NCBI GenBank assembly: GCA_016706865.1
Contig: JADJIS010000002.1
Span: forward strand, 1,364,001 to 1,428,000
DNA: 64,000 nt
Direction: 5' to 3'
Source of the DNA: Bacteroidota bacterium
GTDB taxonomy: Bacteria > Bacteroidota > Bacteroidia > Chitinophagales > BACL12
Shown: piece after piece, positions 9,727 to 18,382 of the stretch
Layout of the letters: each line of letters begins with the position of its first letter
Numbering within the stretch: position 1 is the stretch's first letter
Translations under genes and position numbers: made by a program
The notes under the pieces: generated by a model
The model's database searches: none
The model's input: only the letters and a program-made list of their open reading frames with translations
What the model was told of the DNA's origin: nothing

Positions 9727-9734
9727 TACTTTTG
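9727..9734 (+). promoter_or_regulatory. -7 promoter element TACTTTTG for tsaD
   Basis: Exact TAnnTTTG match followed by C, ending 22 bp before the tsaD ATG, in the 46-bp gap between divergent genes. Confidence 0.55.
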
Positions 9735-9756
9735 CGGGGTTAAATTACGACATTGT

Positions 9757-10767
9757 ATGCCTGTAACTATCCTTGGAATTGAATCTAGTTGTGATGAAAC
9801 CGGCGCCGCTGTATTGATTGATGGACAAATTGTATCCAATTGTATTGCCGATCAAACCATACATGAACAATACGGCGGGGTGGTTCCTGAACTTGCTTCA
9901 CGGGCTCATCAGGCAAATATTGTTCCTGTTGTGCAGGCAGCGCTAAGAAAAGCAAATATTACATTGGGTCAAATTGATGCCATTGCTTTCACTAAAGGAC
10001 CTGGTTTACTTGGTTCTCTAATGGTTGGGGCCGGATATTCAAAGGGGGTTGCCTTGGCTTTGGACATACCATTGATCGGTGTGCATCACATGCAAGCACA
10101 CATTCTGGCTCATTTTATTGAAGATCCAAAACCATCATTTCCCTTTTTATGTTTAACGGTAAGTGGTGGTCACACTCAGATAGTATTGGTAAAAAGCCCG
10201 TCGGTTATGGAGATTTTAGGTCAAACCATCGATGATGCGGCAGGGGAAGCTTTCGATAAATCTGCCAAAATGTTAGGGTTGAATTATCCGGGTGGCCCCT
10301 TGGTGGATAAATTTGCTCAGAAGGGAGACCGGCTAAAATTTAAATTCGCTGAACCAAAGATACCCGGTTTGGATTTTTCATTCAGTGGGTTAAAAACTTC
10401 AATCTTATATTTTTTGCAGGCTCAAAAAAAATTAGATGTAAATTTTATTGAAAAGAATTTAAATGATCTGTGTGCATCAATTCAACACAGTATTGTGGAA
10501 ATATTACTCAAAAAAATGATCATCGCCTCAAAACAATGCGGAATAAAACAGATCGCAATTGCCGGAGGTGTGTCTGCAAACAGTGAATTGCGTAAACAAT
10601 TCGTCAATACAGGGAAAGAACTCGGATGGACCGTTCATATTCCCAAAATGGAATATTGCACAGATAATGCCGCAATGATAGCTATTGCCGGATACTATAA
10701 ATATTTGGAAGGAGATTTTGAAGATCAGACAATAATTCCTTTGGCCAGAATTCCAGGTTTGCAATAA
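9757..10767 (+). CDS. tsaD: tRNA N6-adenosine threonylcarbamoyltransferase TsaD
   Basis: 336 aa, normal length for Kae1/TsaD. ESSCDET at residues 9-15, the metal-binding HMQAH at 111-115 and SGGHTQIV are all present, and a GGVSANSELR motif lies near the C-terminus. With TsaB and TsaE (not in this window) it transfers the threonylcarbamoyl group to A37 of ANN-decoding tRNAs in the cytoplasm. The ATG follows a good -7 element. The thioesterase gene starts 27 bp downstream. Confidence 0.97.
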   Translation: MPVTILGIESSCDETGAAVLIDGQIVSNCIADQTIHEQYGGVVPELASRAHQANIVPVVQAALRKANITLGQIDAIAFTKGPGLLGSLMVGAGYSKGVALALDIPLIGVHHMQAHILAHFIEDPKPSFPFLCLTVSGGHTQIVLVKSPSVMEILGQTIDDAAGEAFDKSAKMLGLNYPGGPLVDKFAQKGDRLKFKFAEPKIPGLDFSFSGLKTSILYFLQAQKKLDVNFIEKNLNDLCASIQHSIVEILLKKMIIASKQCGIKQIAIAGGVSANSELRKQFVNTGKELGWTVHIPKMEYCTDNAAMIAIAGYYKYLEGDFEDQTIIPLARIPGLQ

Positions 10768-10794
10768 ACTTTTATTAAAATATAAAATCACAAT

Positions 10795-11214
10795 ATGGCT
10801 AGAATTCAAATAAATTTTCCGGAAAAAAATATTTTCGCCACAGAGATAAAAATAAGAATAACCGATCTGAATTATGGTGGCCATTTAGGCAACGACACGA
10901 TGTTATCCCTTTTACATGAAGCGCGAGTTCGATTTCTTAAACACTTCAACTACAGTGAAATGGATGTAGAAGGTGTCGGAATTATTATGGCCGATGCCGC
11001 CATCCAATTTAAAACCGAGGCATTTTATGGAGAAAGATTAAAAATAGAAATTGCGGCTGATGAATTCACCCGGGTGGCTTTTGACCTTTTTTACCGTGTT
11101 TCTTGTAGCGGAAGAGTTGTAGCTATTGCAAAAACCGGGATCGTGTTTTACGATTATGAGAAGAAGAAGGTGGTCTCTATCCCGGATAAATTTTATCAAA
11201 AATTAAATGTATAA
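10795..11214 (+). CDS. Hotdog-fold acyl-CoA thioesterase family protein
   Basis: 139 aa with the 4HBT hotdog pattern: RITDLNYGGHLGNDTML (the usual D-x-x-x-H/N active-site turn), the long helix LLHEARVRFLKHF, then strands with IKIEIAADEFTRVAFDLFYRV-like alternation. Family members hydrolyse acyl-CoA or related thioesters in the cytoplasm; the substrate is unknown. It follows tsaD by 27 bp on the same strand and is probably co-transcribed, a pairing that need not be functional. Confidence 0.85.
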   Translation: MARIQINFPEKNIFATEIKIRITDLNYGGHLGNDTMLSLLHEARVRFLKHFNYSEMDVEGVGIIMADAAIQFKTEAFYGERLKIEIAADEFTRVAFDLFYRVSCSGRVVAIAKTGIVFYDYEKKKVVSIPDKFYQKLNV

Positions 11215-11594
11215 ATGCATTGGAACTATTTTCCTGATATATATGTTATTGCGATTCTTACACCCGTTAACATCCGCTACAATTAAATACTAATTTTTTA
11301 CAATTTTATTAATTTTCAAAGAGTGATTTAAGTCACCTAAATCTCATTAATCTCCATTTAATTATTGAAAAGTCCTTCACATATTTTAATACCACAAATA
11401 TTTATTGTAGTATTGGTTAGTCACACATTTATATATAGTGTAATAAATAATAAATAAAAACAGGAAAATAATTGAGTAGCTTTGCATCTGTTTAGATACT
11501 TCCTGCGTCTATCCACACAAAATCCGCTTTTTTCACACGCCACACTCCGGGATTCCGCACTATTTTTTATTCACTCTTAAATTTAACCAATCAG
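11215..11594. promoter_or_regulatory. AT-rich 380-bp upstream region with CRP-like palindrome and promoter element
   Basis: At 11323-11336 there is GTGATTTAAGTCAC, a palindrome with one mismatched pair and the TGA-N6-TCA spacing of CRP/FNR-family sites. At 11477-11484 there is an exact -7 element TAGCTTTG followed by C, which would give a leader of about 100 nt for the gene starting at 11595. No ORF is credible in this stretch. Confidence 0.45.
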
Positions 11595-14500
11595 ATGAAG
11601 AAAGTGTATCTGCTACAAACTGCTGTGTTATTTTTATTCACCGCATTCCTCACCACGAACGCATACACTCAAATGGAAGATTGTGGGGCTCATCCCGATG
11701 ATGAAATGATGCATGATGAACATTGTGCGGTTTTCGCCTTAGTTCCTTATGACGGTGCAACTCATATTGCAGTTAATAATGGTTCGTGGTTTAATCCAAC
11801 AACTTGGAATGTCTTATCAGTTCCGGGAACAAATGCTCAAGTTGTTATAGATTCAGGTTTAACGGTTACCTATGATGCGGTAAGTGAAGTGGAAATTCAT
11901 TGGGTGCGCGTAATTGGCACCTTGAATTTTTCATCAACAGTAAACACTAAATTAAAAGTTATCACCGCAGTAGTTGATCCGGTTGGACATTTGAATATTG
12001 GTACTGCTGCCACACCGGTAATAAATGGAGTAACAGCAAAAATTATATTTTCCGATCAAGGTGCAATAGATATTAGCGACGACCCCTTTGAATTTGGTAA
12101 AGGATTGATCAGTCATGGATTTACGAATGTAAATGGATTTTACAAAAAAACCATTTGCGCAATATCAAAAAATATTTCTGCCGGTGCATCCAATTTAAAA
12201 CTCGCCGAAATTCCAACAGGTTGGCAGGTTGGAGATCAAATTGTTTTACCGGGAACTTATGGTACGAGCATTAACGATTTTGAAAATAATTCAAAATTTC
12301 ATGATGAAGTATTAACAATTTCAAGCATAGCATCCAAAACAATTTATTTCACAAATAACGCAACGGGTGGAAACTCACTTCAATATGAGCATAAATTTCC
12401 TACCGGATATGGCTTGCGTTTATATGTTGCAAATGTCACAAGAAATGTAATATTTGAGTCAGAGAATTATACCACTATTCCAATTAATCAACGAGCACAT
12501 GTAATGTTGATGCATAATGTTGCACAGAGTATTTCTAATGCAGCATTTAACGGACTTGGAAGATCAGATAAAAATATTCTGGTAACCACTCCTGTTGTGG
12601 ATGAATTTGGAAATCAATTAAGTGGTGGTGAAAATGTAAGAGGAAGGTATAGTCTGCATTTGCATAAAGCAGGAACAAATAACATAGGCGTGGTGCCTGC
12701 CTTAATTAAAGGTTGTGCAATAGTAGACGCCACAAGCTGGGGTATTGTAAATCATCAAAGTAATGCGAATATTGATGATAATGTTGTATTTGATTTTGGA
12801 GGTGCTGCATTTGTAACTGAGGATGGAAACGAGCTCGGTACATTTAATAGAAATATAGCAATAAAAGGAAAAAAAGCGTCGCTGGTTACTGATTTTGAAT
12901 CGCGTACTGCTAATTTTGATTTTGGATTTGAGGGGAACGGCTTTTGGATTCAAAGTTCCAATGTTTCCTACGAAGACAATATTGCTACTAGTTGTGCCGG
13001 TGATGCATATAAAGTTTTCAGCGATGATGGAAGTTTACCCGCAGAACATAGAATTAAAATTCCAAAAACAAATATTTTAAATTCCGTTATTGCCGGAACT
13101 GATGATTCGATATACACCGCTGTTGTTCCATTGAGAAAATTTGAGGGTAATATCGCCTATAATTGTAATAGTGCACTTGCATTTTGGACACATTTATTAA
13201 ACAACGACAATATAGGAGATTTTTCAATGTTGGAATATGATCCCTATACACATACTATTTTTAGTGTAGTGGAGGATTTTAAATTCTGGAATTTACTCGG
13301 TGCAGGAATTTCGATTAAATATTCAGGACAAATACATCTTAAAAATGGTTTATTGCTGGGTGATATTAATAATCAATACCAAACCAGCGATTGGATAACA
13401 GGAAATCCAATGGGCGGATTTGCCTTTATTTCAAGCACAGTAACAGGTCAGGTAATATATGAAGGTTTAACGGTCAAGGGATGGAAACGTGCTTTAGTAG
13501 CCGGAAGAACAGATGACCTTCAAAGTGCGGACGAAGCAGAATATAATTATAGAAATACAAAGGTGATAGGAGGAATATATAACAATAACTTATATAATAT
13601 TGCTCCGGAGGAAGGTACAGATATATATGGTGCCTCAGAATATTATAAATTTCCAAAATATTTTGAAATATCCGGGTCGCCTTCCTTTACTGCTATAACT
13701 CCAAATGTATTACCTACTGCTGATTTTGCTTTTGTATTTACAGGCGGAAATACAATTAAGTTAAATGGAATTTTATCTTCAGATTCTGATCCGTTTGTTA
13801 CTACCGCCGGGCAAGGTAATGGGATTGCATCATATTCCTGGAATTTTGGTGATGGCACTACAGGATTTGGATTGGATCCTGTCCACACCTTTAATACGCC
13901 AGGTACTTACAGCGTTGTATTAACCGTATACGATAGCCAGGGAAAAACATCATCAGTAACAAAAAATATAATAGTTACAGCAATTGATTACGAAAATATA
14001 TTAACGAACTCGGGTTTTGAAACAGGGGGACTTCTCGATTTTTCATTAACTAAAAGTACAAAAGAATTTGTTGGTATTGGTTGGTTAAAAAAAGGTAGCT
14101 GGAGCATTGAAAATGGAAAGGCTGCAATATTTTTAAGTGATAAATGGAACAGACCTTTAATTCAGATCGTAAAAAATGATAAAGCCTTAAGAGGTGTAAT
14201 AGAATTTTCGTTTCAAGCTAAAAATATAGGAGGCGGAGCCGCAGGCAATCATCTTGTATGTGAAATTTTGGGTGTTAATGGTGAATTCATAGATCCGGAT
14301 GTTACTACGGAAAGCAATGTTCAAAAATGGAATAATAATGATCTTGCTTTTTCTTCCACTGTATTGTTGAATAATGAGTATGGAATGGTTAATTATAACT
14401 GGCAGACTTTTACACAAAATGTAAATTTCGGTGCAGGTTATGATTATATTATAATTAAAATTTATTCGGAGGGATTAAAAGCCGGACCTTCCGATGAACA

Positions 14501-15350
14501 GGGAATCGACAATGTATGTCTTCCTTGCAATTGTCAGATACCACAACATTTATTTGAAGATGAATTAACGTCCACTCACGCTATGCTCATATGGGATAAT
14601 ATGGGTAGCATGAATTATGAGGTGCAATATAAAACCACAGTTGGTGGATCGTGGACAACAGTGGCAGTGGAAAATACTTTCGAAGAACTTACAGGTTTAC
14701 TTGCAAATACATCGTACACCTGGAAAGTTAAAGCTTTATGTGATGGAGTTTGGACAGCCTATTCCGGAGAAAAAATATTTATTACTCCTTCTGCAGGAAC
14801 CAGTTGTACCTCACCGAATGTATTATCTACTACATTGATCACCGCTACTAAAGCTACCTTAAACTGGAATACGGTTCCGGGTGCATTGCAATATCAGATC
14901 TCTTATAAAAAATTGACTGATCTAACATGGACAGATGTTATTACAACAACTAACTCTAAATTATTAACAGGCTTAACGGCAAATACTGTGTATCAATGGA
15001 AAGTGAAAACACAATGCGCTGCAGGTTGGAAAGATTACACCTCCATAATGTTGTTTACCACACTCTTTTTAAAGGAGGAAAATGAAATTACTTTGGTTGA
15101 AAATGTAAATATCTATCCTAATCCGGTTACTGATATGGTTAATGTTTCTTTTACCAATTCCAGGAACGGTATCTTAAATATCAGAATTATCGATCTCATG
15201 GGAAGGATCGTTGAAGACAAAATGGTAAATGTTGAGGATGGGGAAGTAAATGTTGAATTAAATGTTGAACAAATACCTCCGGGTGTTTATTTATTAAATA
15301 TCAATGATGAATTTAAAACTGTGGGCACAGTGAAATTTATCAAACAATAG
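11595..15350 (+). CDS. Secreted G8-domain protein with PKD, two FnIII and T9SS sorting domain
   Basis: 1251 aa. A signal peptide covers about residues 1-26. A G8-type domain follows at about 60-175 (GSWFNPTTWNVLSVPG start), then a long stretch resembling a right-handed beta-helix. A PKD domain lies at about 707-795 (SYSWNFGDGTT, HTFNTPGTYSVVLTVYD), then a galactose-binding-like segment (NILTNSGFETGG) and two FnIII domains at about 978-1063 and 1070-1158. The T9SS type A tail starts at about 1170 (IYPNPVTDMVNV, MGRIV, PPGVYLL). Exported by Sec, then by T9SS to the surface or medium. G8 proteins in animals bind or cut hyaluronan; a glycan-related role is possible here but not shown. Confidence 0.9.
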   Translation: MKKVYLLQTAVLFLFTAFLTTNAYTQMEDCGAHPDDEMMHDEHCAVFALVPYDGATHIAVNNGSWFNPTTWNVLSVPGTNAQVVIDSGLTVTYDAVSEVEIHWVRVIGTLNFSSTVNTKLKVITAVVDPVGHLNIGTAATPVINGVTAKIIFSDQGAIDISDDPFEFGKGLISHGFTNVNGFYKKTICAISKNISAGASNLKLAEIPTGWQVGDQIVLPGTYGTSINDFENNSKFHDEVLTISSIASKTIYFTNNATGGNSLQYEHKFPTGYGLRLYVANVTRNVIFESENYTTIPINQRAHVMLMHNVAQSISNAAFNGLGRSDKNILVTTPVVDEFGNQLSGGENVRGRYSLHLHKAGTNNIGVVPALIKGCAIVDATSWGIVNHQSNANIDDNVVFDFGGAAFVTEDGNELGTFNRNIAIKGKKASLVTDFESRTANFDFGFEGNGFWIQSSNVSYEDNIATSCAGDAYKVFSDDGSLPAEHRIKIPKTNILNSVIAGTDDSIYTAVVPLRKFEGNIAYNCNSALAFWTHLLNNDNIGDFSMLEYDPYTHTIFSVVEDFKFWNLLGAGISIKYSGQIHLKNGLLLGDINNQYQTSDWITGNPMGGFAFISSTVTGQVIYEGLTVKGWKRALVAGRTDDLQSADEAEYNYRNTKVIGGIYNNNLYNIAPEEGTDIYGASEYYKFPKYFEISGSPSFTAITPNVLPTADFAFVFTGGNTIKLNGILSSDSDPFVTTAGQGNGIASYSWNFGDGTTGFGLDPVHTFNTPGTYSVVLTVYDSQGKTSSVTKNIIVTAIDYENILTNSGFETGGLLDFSLTKSTKEFVGIGWLKKGSWSIENGKAAIFLSDKWNRPLIQIVKNDKALRGVIEFSFQAKNIGGGAAGNHLVCEILGVNGEFIDPDVTTESNVQKWNNNDLAFSSTVLLNNEYGMVNYNWQTFTQNVNFGAGYDYIIIKIYSEGLKAGPSDEQGIDNVCLPCNCQIPQHLFEDELTSTHAMLIWDNMGSMNYEVQYKTTVGGSWTTVAVENTFEELTGLLANTSYTWKVKALCDGVWTAYSGEKIFITPSAGTSCTSPNVLSTTLITATKATLNWNTVPGALQYQISYKKLTDLTWTDVITTTNSKLLTGLTANTVYQWKVKTQCAAGWKDYTSIMLFTTLFLKEENEITLVENVNIYPNPVTDMVNVSFTNSRNGILNIRIIDLMGRIVEDKMVNVEDGEVNVELNVEQIPPGVYLLNINDEFKTVGTVKFIKQ

Positions 15351-15372
15351 TGGTTTAAATGTGAATAGATGG

Positions 15373-15400
15373 AACTCCGCAAGCAATTGCGGAGTTTTTT
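15373..15400 (+). terminator. Rho-independent terminator after the G8 gene
   Basis: Perfect 10-bp stem AACTCCGCAA / TTGCGGAGTT with a GCAA tetraloop, followed by a run of T. It lies 23 bp after the stop codon. Confidence 0.9.
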
Positions 15401-15532
15401 GTGGTATATCTCATCCGATTCGGGAAAATTTTCCACAGTTTTTTTAAAAAAATCGATCAAATTCCCCGTTTTTAATGAATTTCAGGGAATGGCTTTCAAT
15501 TTGCATTATAAGTGGAAATTAGAGATGTATTT

Positions 15533-16009
15533 ATGAAAACGTATATTTTAATTGCCCTTTGTTTTTTCACTTTTAGTAGTATTTCAGCGCAGTCAAATGC
15601 ACTCGGAATAAGATTAGGAGGAGGAGATGGATCGCAAGCAGAAATTTCGTATCAGCAATATATCGGGGGACCCAACAGATTGGAATTTGACCTTGCTTTT
15701 TTTGATGATGGATATGCTGATGGATTTAAATTCACCTTATTATATCAATGGGTGCATGAGATCGAAAGTGGGTTTAATTGGTACGTTGGTGCAGGTGGAA
15801 GTATTGGTGCAAGAGATTTAAATGGCCATTTTTCAGATGATGATGATTTTAATGACGGCGTGTTCCTAAATTTTGATTTGCAACTAGGAATTGAATACAA
15901 TTTTAGTGAAGTTCCGCTACAGCTCAGTTTAGATGGTCGGCCGGAATTTGGAATAATTAACGATGATTTTGATATGGGATACGGATTAGGTATCCGTTAT
16001 ACCTTTTAA
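15533..16009 (+). CDS. Small outer-membrane beta-barrel protein
   Basis: 158 aa from the ATG at 15533, which begins a clear signal peptide (MKTYILIALCFFTFSSISAQ). A GTG 21 bp upstream would add seven residues before the signal and is less likely. The mature part alternates aromatic and polar residues, is rich in Gly and Asp, and ends in a final strand closing with aromatic Phe (MGYGLGIRYTF), as in outer-membrane barrels with about eight strands. No enzymatic motif is seen and the function is unknown. It is bounded by terminators on both sides, so it is a single-gene unit. Confidence 0.75.
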   Translation: MKTYILIALCFFTFSSISAQSNALGIRLGGGDGSQAEISYQQYIGGPNRLEFDLAFFDDGYADGFKFTLLYQWVHEIESGFNWYVGAGGSIGARDLNGHFSDDDDFNDGVFLNFDLQLGIEYNFSEVPLQLSLDGRPEFGIINDDFDMGYGLGIRYTF

Positions 16010-16033
16010 TAAAAATGTGTGGTTTAGGATTAC

Positions 16034-16067
16034 ACCCATCTGTCGCTCTGACAGGTGGGTTTTTTTT
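16034..16067 (+). terminator. Rho-independent terminator after the small barrel gene
   Basis: Stem ACCCATCTGTC / GACAGGTGGGT (one G-T pair) with a 5-nt loop followed by eight T, 24 bp after the stop. Confidence 0.88.
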
Positions 16068-16125
16068 AATCCAACTTATTCAATAGCAAGCAGCGCAGCG
16101 AACTTGCTATTGAATTAGTTGGATT
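16068..16125. repeat. 58-bp inverted repeat next to hairpin array
   Basis: AATCCAACT-TATTCAATAGCAAG pairs with CTTGCTATTGAAT-TAGTTGGATT around a 12-nt loop. The right arm (CTTGCTATTGAATTAGTTGGATTTA) recurs as the linker between copies of the adjoining array. Confidence 0.8.
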
Positions 16126-16127
16126 TA

Positions 16128-16674
16128 CCCCGAATAGAAAATCCTCTAAAAGTTTGACCTAAATAGAATTTTAAATTCGAAGCATAAAACTTCATAATAA
16201 AATTAAGTATCTTAAATTTTCTTATTCGGGGTCTCCTGAGTTTGACGACAATTATTTAAACCAACCTTGCTAATGAATTAGTTGGATTTACCCCGAATAG
16301 AAAATCTTCTAATAGTTTGACCTAAATAGAATTTTAAATTCGAAGCATAAAACTTCATAATAAAATTAAGTATCTTAAATTTTCTTATTCGGGGTCTCCC
16401 GAGTTTGACGACAATTATTTAAACCAACCTTGCTATTGAATTAGTTGGATTTACCCCGAATAGAAAATCCTCTAGAAGTTTGATCTAAATAGAATTTTAA
16501 ATCCGAAGCATAAAACTTCATGTTAAAATTAAGTATCCTGGATTTTCTTATTCGGGGTCTCCCGAGATGTATCCGAATAGAAAATCTTCTAACAGTTTGA
16601 CCCTAATAGAAATATAAATTCGAAGCATAAAATTTCATGATAAAATAAATTATCCTAGATTTTCTTATTCGGGG
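16128..16674. repeat. Four-copy array of 104-bp hairpin units
   Basis: Units at 16128-16231, 16291-16394, 16454-16557 and 16571-16674, each exactly 104 bp. Each is bounded by CCCCGAATAGAAAAT and ATTTTCTTATTCGGGG, which are inverted relative to each other apart from one extra A; the first two bases of unit 4 have diverged. Units 1-3 are spaced 163 bp by a 59-bp linker; unit 4 follows after 13 bp. Each unit contains the internal GAAGCATAAAACTTC hairpin. The array fills the gap between convergent genes. It is not a CRISPR array because the repeats are too long and the linkers are conserved. Confidence 0.92.
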
Positions 16675-16711
16675 TCTCCCGAGTTTGACGATAAATTATC
16701 AGAAATAATAC

Positions 16712-18247
16712 CTAAAGTTTAATAAACGTTTTACAAATTGGATCGCCTTCTGTCTCTATCCTTAATACATACATCCCAGCCGCTAATTGCGAAACATTTA
16801 ATATAGATTCATGCATTGTCATATTGAAGAGTGTTATCCCTTGCATATTCACAATTGTTACAACAGGCGAATCTCCTAATTCCCCATATTCAAAATATAA
16901 AATATCCTGAACCGGATTTGGAAAAATTTGAATTTTTGTTTCCGAATTTTCTAAAATATTATTTGTAATTTCCGAACAGTCGATAACATTATCAAGCCAA
17001 TCATTTCTTTCACTTATAAACGACCTAAGTCCATAAATTGTTCCTCCGCCCGGACCACCACCAACAGTGATATCACTTTCAATATTTGTATCAAAATTTG
17101 AATTTGTATACATTTTGTTATCGTCGGCATAAACGTGCGGTTGAATTAATGTATAAAGTTGGTCGGTTTGAGTTTGAATGTAACTATCGGTAAAATAAGA
17201 AGTACGCAATGCACAATAGTATTCTTCATAAATTGTTTTTGTGGCATCTATACTAACGATACGTTCCAATAATGGTCTGTTTGATCCGAAATAGTATGGA
17301 TCCAATTCCGTCATATCTGTTACAGCACCACCTGCAGGATACGATCCAAATGCCTCGTTACAATCCCAGTTGATCCATTCCCAGGTGCCTGTAGAATCTT
17401 TATTATATATATAATAATTACGCGCAGAATTTAAATAACTGTCGAGATTTGCAAACAGGTTACCCAGCGCAAAACTTTTCATTAATTGCTCTACATTAAC
17501 ATGCTCTGAAAGCTCAGCAACAAATACCTCATCGGAGGAATTATTAATAAAATCGACTAATGTAATCAGGTCGGACCAATTATTTTCATCTGTATTATTT
17601 TCTAAAGTATATTTACCGTCATAATCCAATTGATCTGTCCCGTAATATTTAAGATCGGCCTCATCACTGGGGCCACCCATTCCGAATGCATCTCCGGCCT
17701 TAAATAGATTTTCTGATTTGTCGTCAAAATGCGTTTTCAAAAATTCATCATCCACCTGTTCCACCACTGTGTAAAATCCCCAAAAAATATCATTCATGTA
17801 AACATTTGCATAATTAATTCTAGGTGCATTTATATTTTCCGACTTGCAGATATCATAATATATTTTCTCCCGCATAAATGTGGGATCCTTAAAACAATTA
17901 TTAAAATTTAATTTTTTTATTCCATCGTATTCAAATGTATCAATATATCTGTTAAAGTCAATTTTAAACGATTTTTTTTCACCGGGATGGCCATAACTTG
18001 AATTGCCCTTTAACCTTATTCCAATCTCAGAATATGAAGTATCACCAAGATTATCTGTTATTGTTACAGATGCTTTCATATAAGTTTCCGTATCATAATT
18101 CAATACCAGAGAGTCCCAGAATCCGGGTTGAGAAAATTGAAGATCAATAGTAAGCACCTGGTTTTCGGAAAAAATTTGGTCTCCGGGATCTTGGGCAAAA
18201 GTTAAGGAAGGTAATAGGAAAATTAGGAGGGCTCTCAGGAAATTCAT
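16712..18247 (-). CDS. CotH-kinase-like secreted protein with T9SS sorting domain
   Basis: 511 aa with a signal peptide (about 1-18, ending TFAQ). The CotH region covers about residues 60-400: GIRLKGNSSYGHPGEKKSFK, LNFNNCFKDPTFMREK, the Asn-rich YANVYMNDIFWGFYTVVEQ and an INWDCNEAFGSY motif at about 293-304 that fits the CotH metal-binding region. CotH of Bacillus is a protein kinase acting on spore coat proteins; many secreted bacterial members have unknown substrates. A T9SS tail occupies about 430-511 (IFPNPVQDILYF, AAGMYVLRI). It stands alone, divergent from the lamin-tail gene. Confidence 0.88.
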   Translation of the reverse strand: MNFLRALLIFLLPSLTFAQDPGDQIFSENQVLTIDLQFSQPGFWDSLVLNYDTETYMKASVTITDNLGDTSYSEIGIRLKGNSSYGHPGEKKSFKIDFNRYIDTFEYDGIKKLNFNNCFKDPTFMREKIYYDICKSENINAPRINYANVYMNDIFWGFYTVVEQVDDEFLKTHFDDKSENLFKAGDAFGMGGPSDEADLKYYGTDQLDYDGKYTLENNTDENNWSDLITLVDFINNSSDEVFVAELSEHVNVEQLMKSFALGNLFANLDSYLNSARNYYIYNKDSTGTWEWINWDCNEAFGSYPAGGAVTDMTELDPYYFGSNRPLLERIVSIDATKTIYEEYYCALRTSYFTDSYIQTQTDQLYTLIQPHVYADDNKMYTNSNFDTNIESDITVGGGPGGGTIYGLRSFISERNDWLDNVIDCSEITNNILENSETKIQIFPNPVQDILYFEYGELGDSPVVTIVNMQGITLFNMTMHESILNVSQLAAGMYVLRIETEGDPICKTFIKL

Positions 18248-18347
18248 GAATTTTTCTACTTTGACTAATGGTCGGCTGTAAGGTTTAAAGGGTTATTATA
18301 TATATTTTTCTGGTGACTGATGATATAAAAGCTTAAAATTAGGGCAT

Positions 18348-18355
18348 TATCTTTG
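18348..18355 (+). promoter_or_regulatory. -7 promoter element TATCTTTG
   Basis: Exact TAnnTTTG match ending 27 bp before the ATG at 18383. No convincing -33 element. Confidence 0.5.
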
Positions 18356-18382
18356 GTTACCTGAAACAAAAATTGTCAACCT

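Noticed and set aside
16128..16674. Repeated 26-codon minus-strand frames (MKFYASxLKFYL...) in the hairpin units
   Set aside because: Copies differ mainly by amino-acid-changing bases and unit 4 has an early stop, so protein selection is unlikely; the hairpin is the better explanation.
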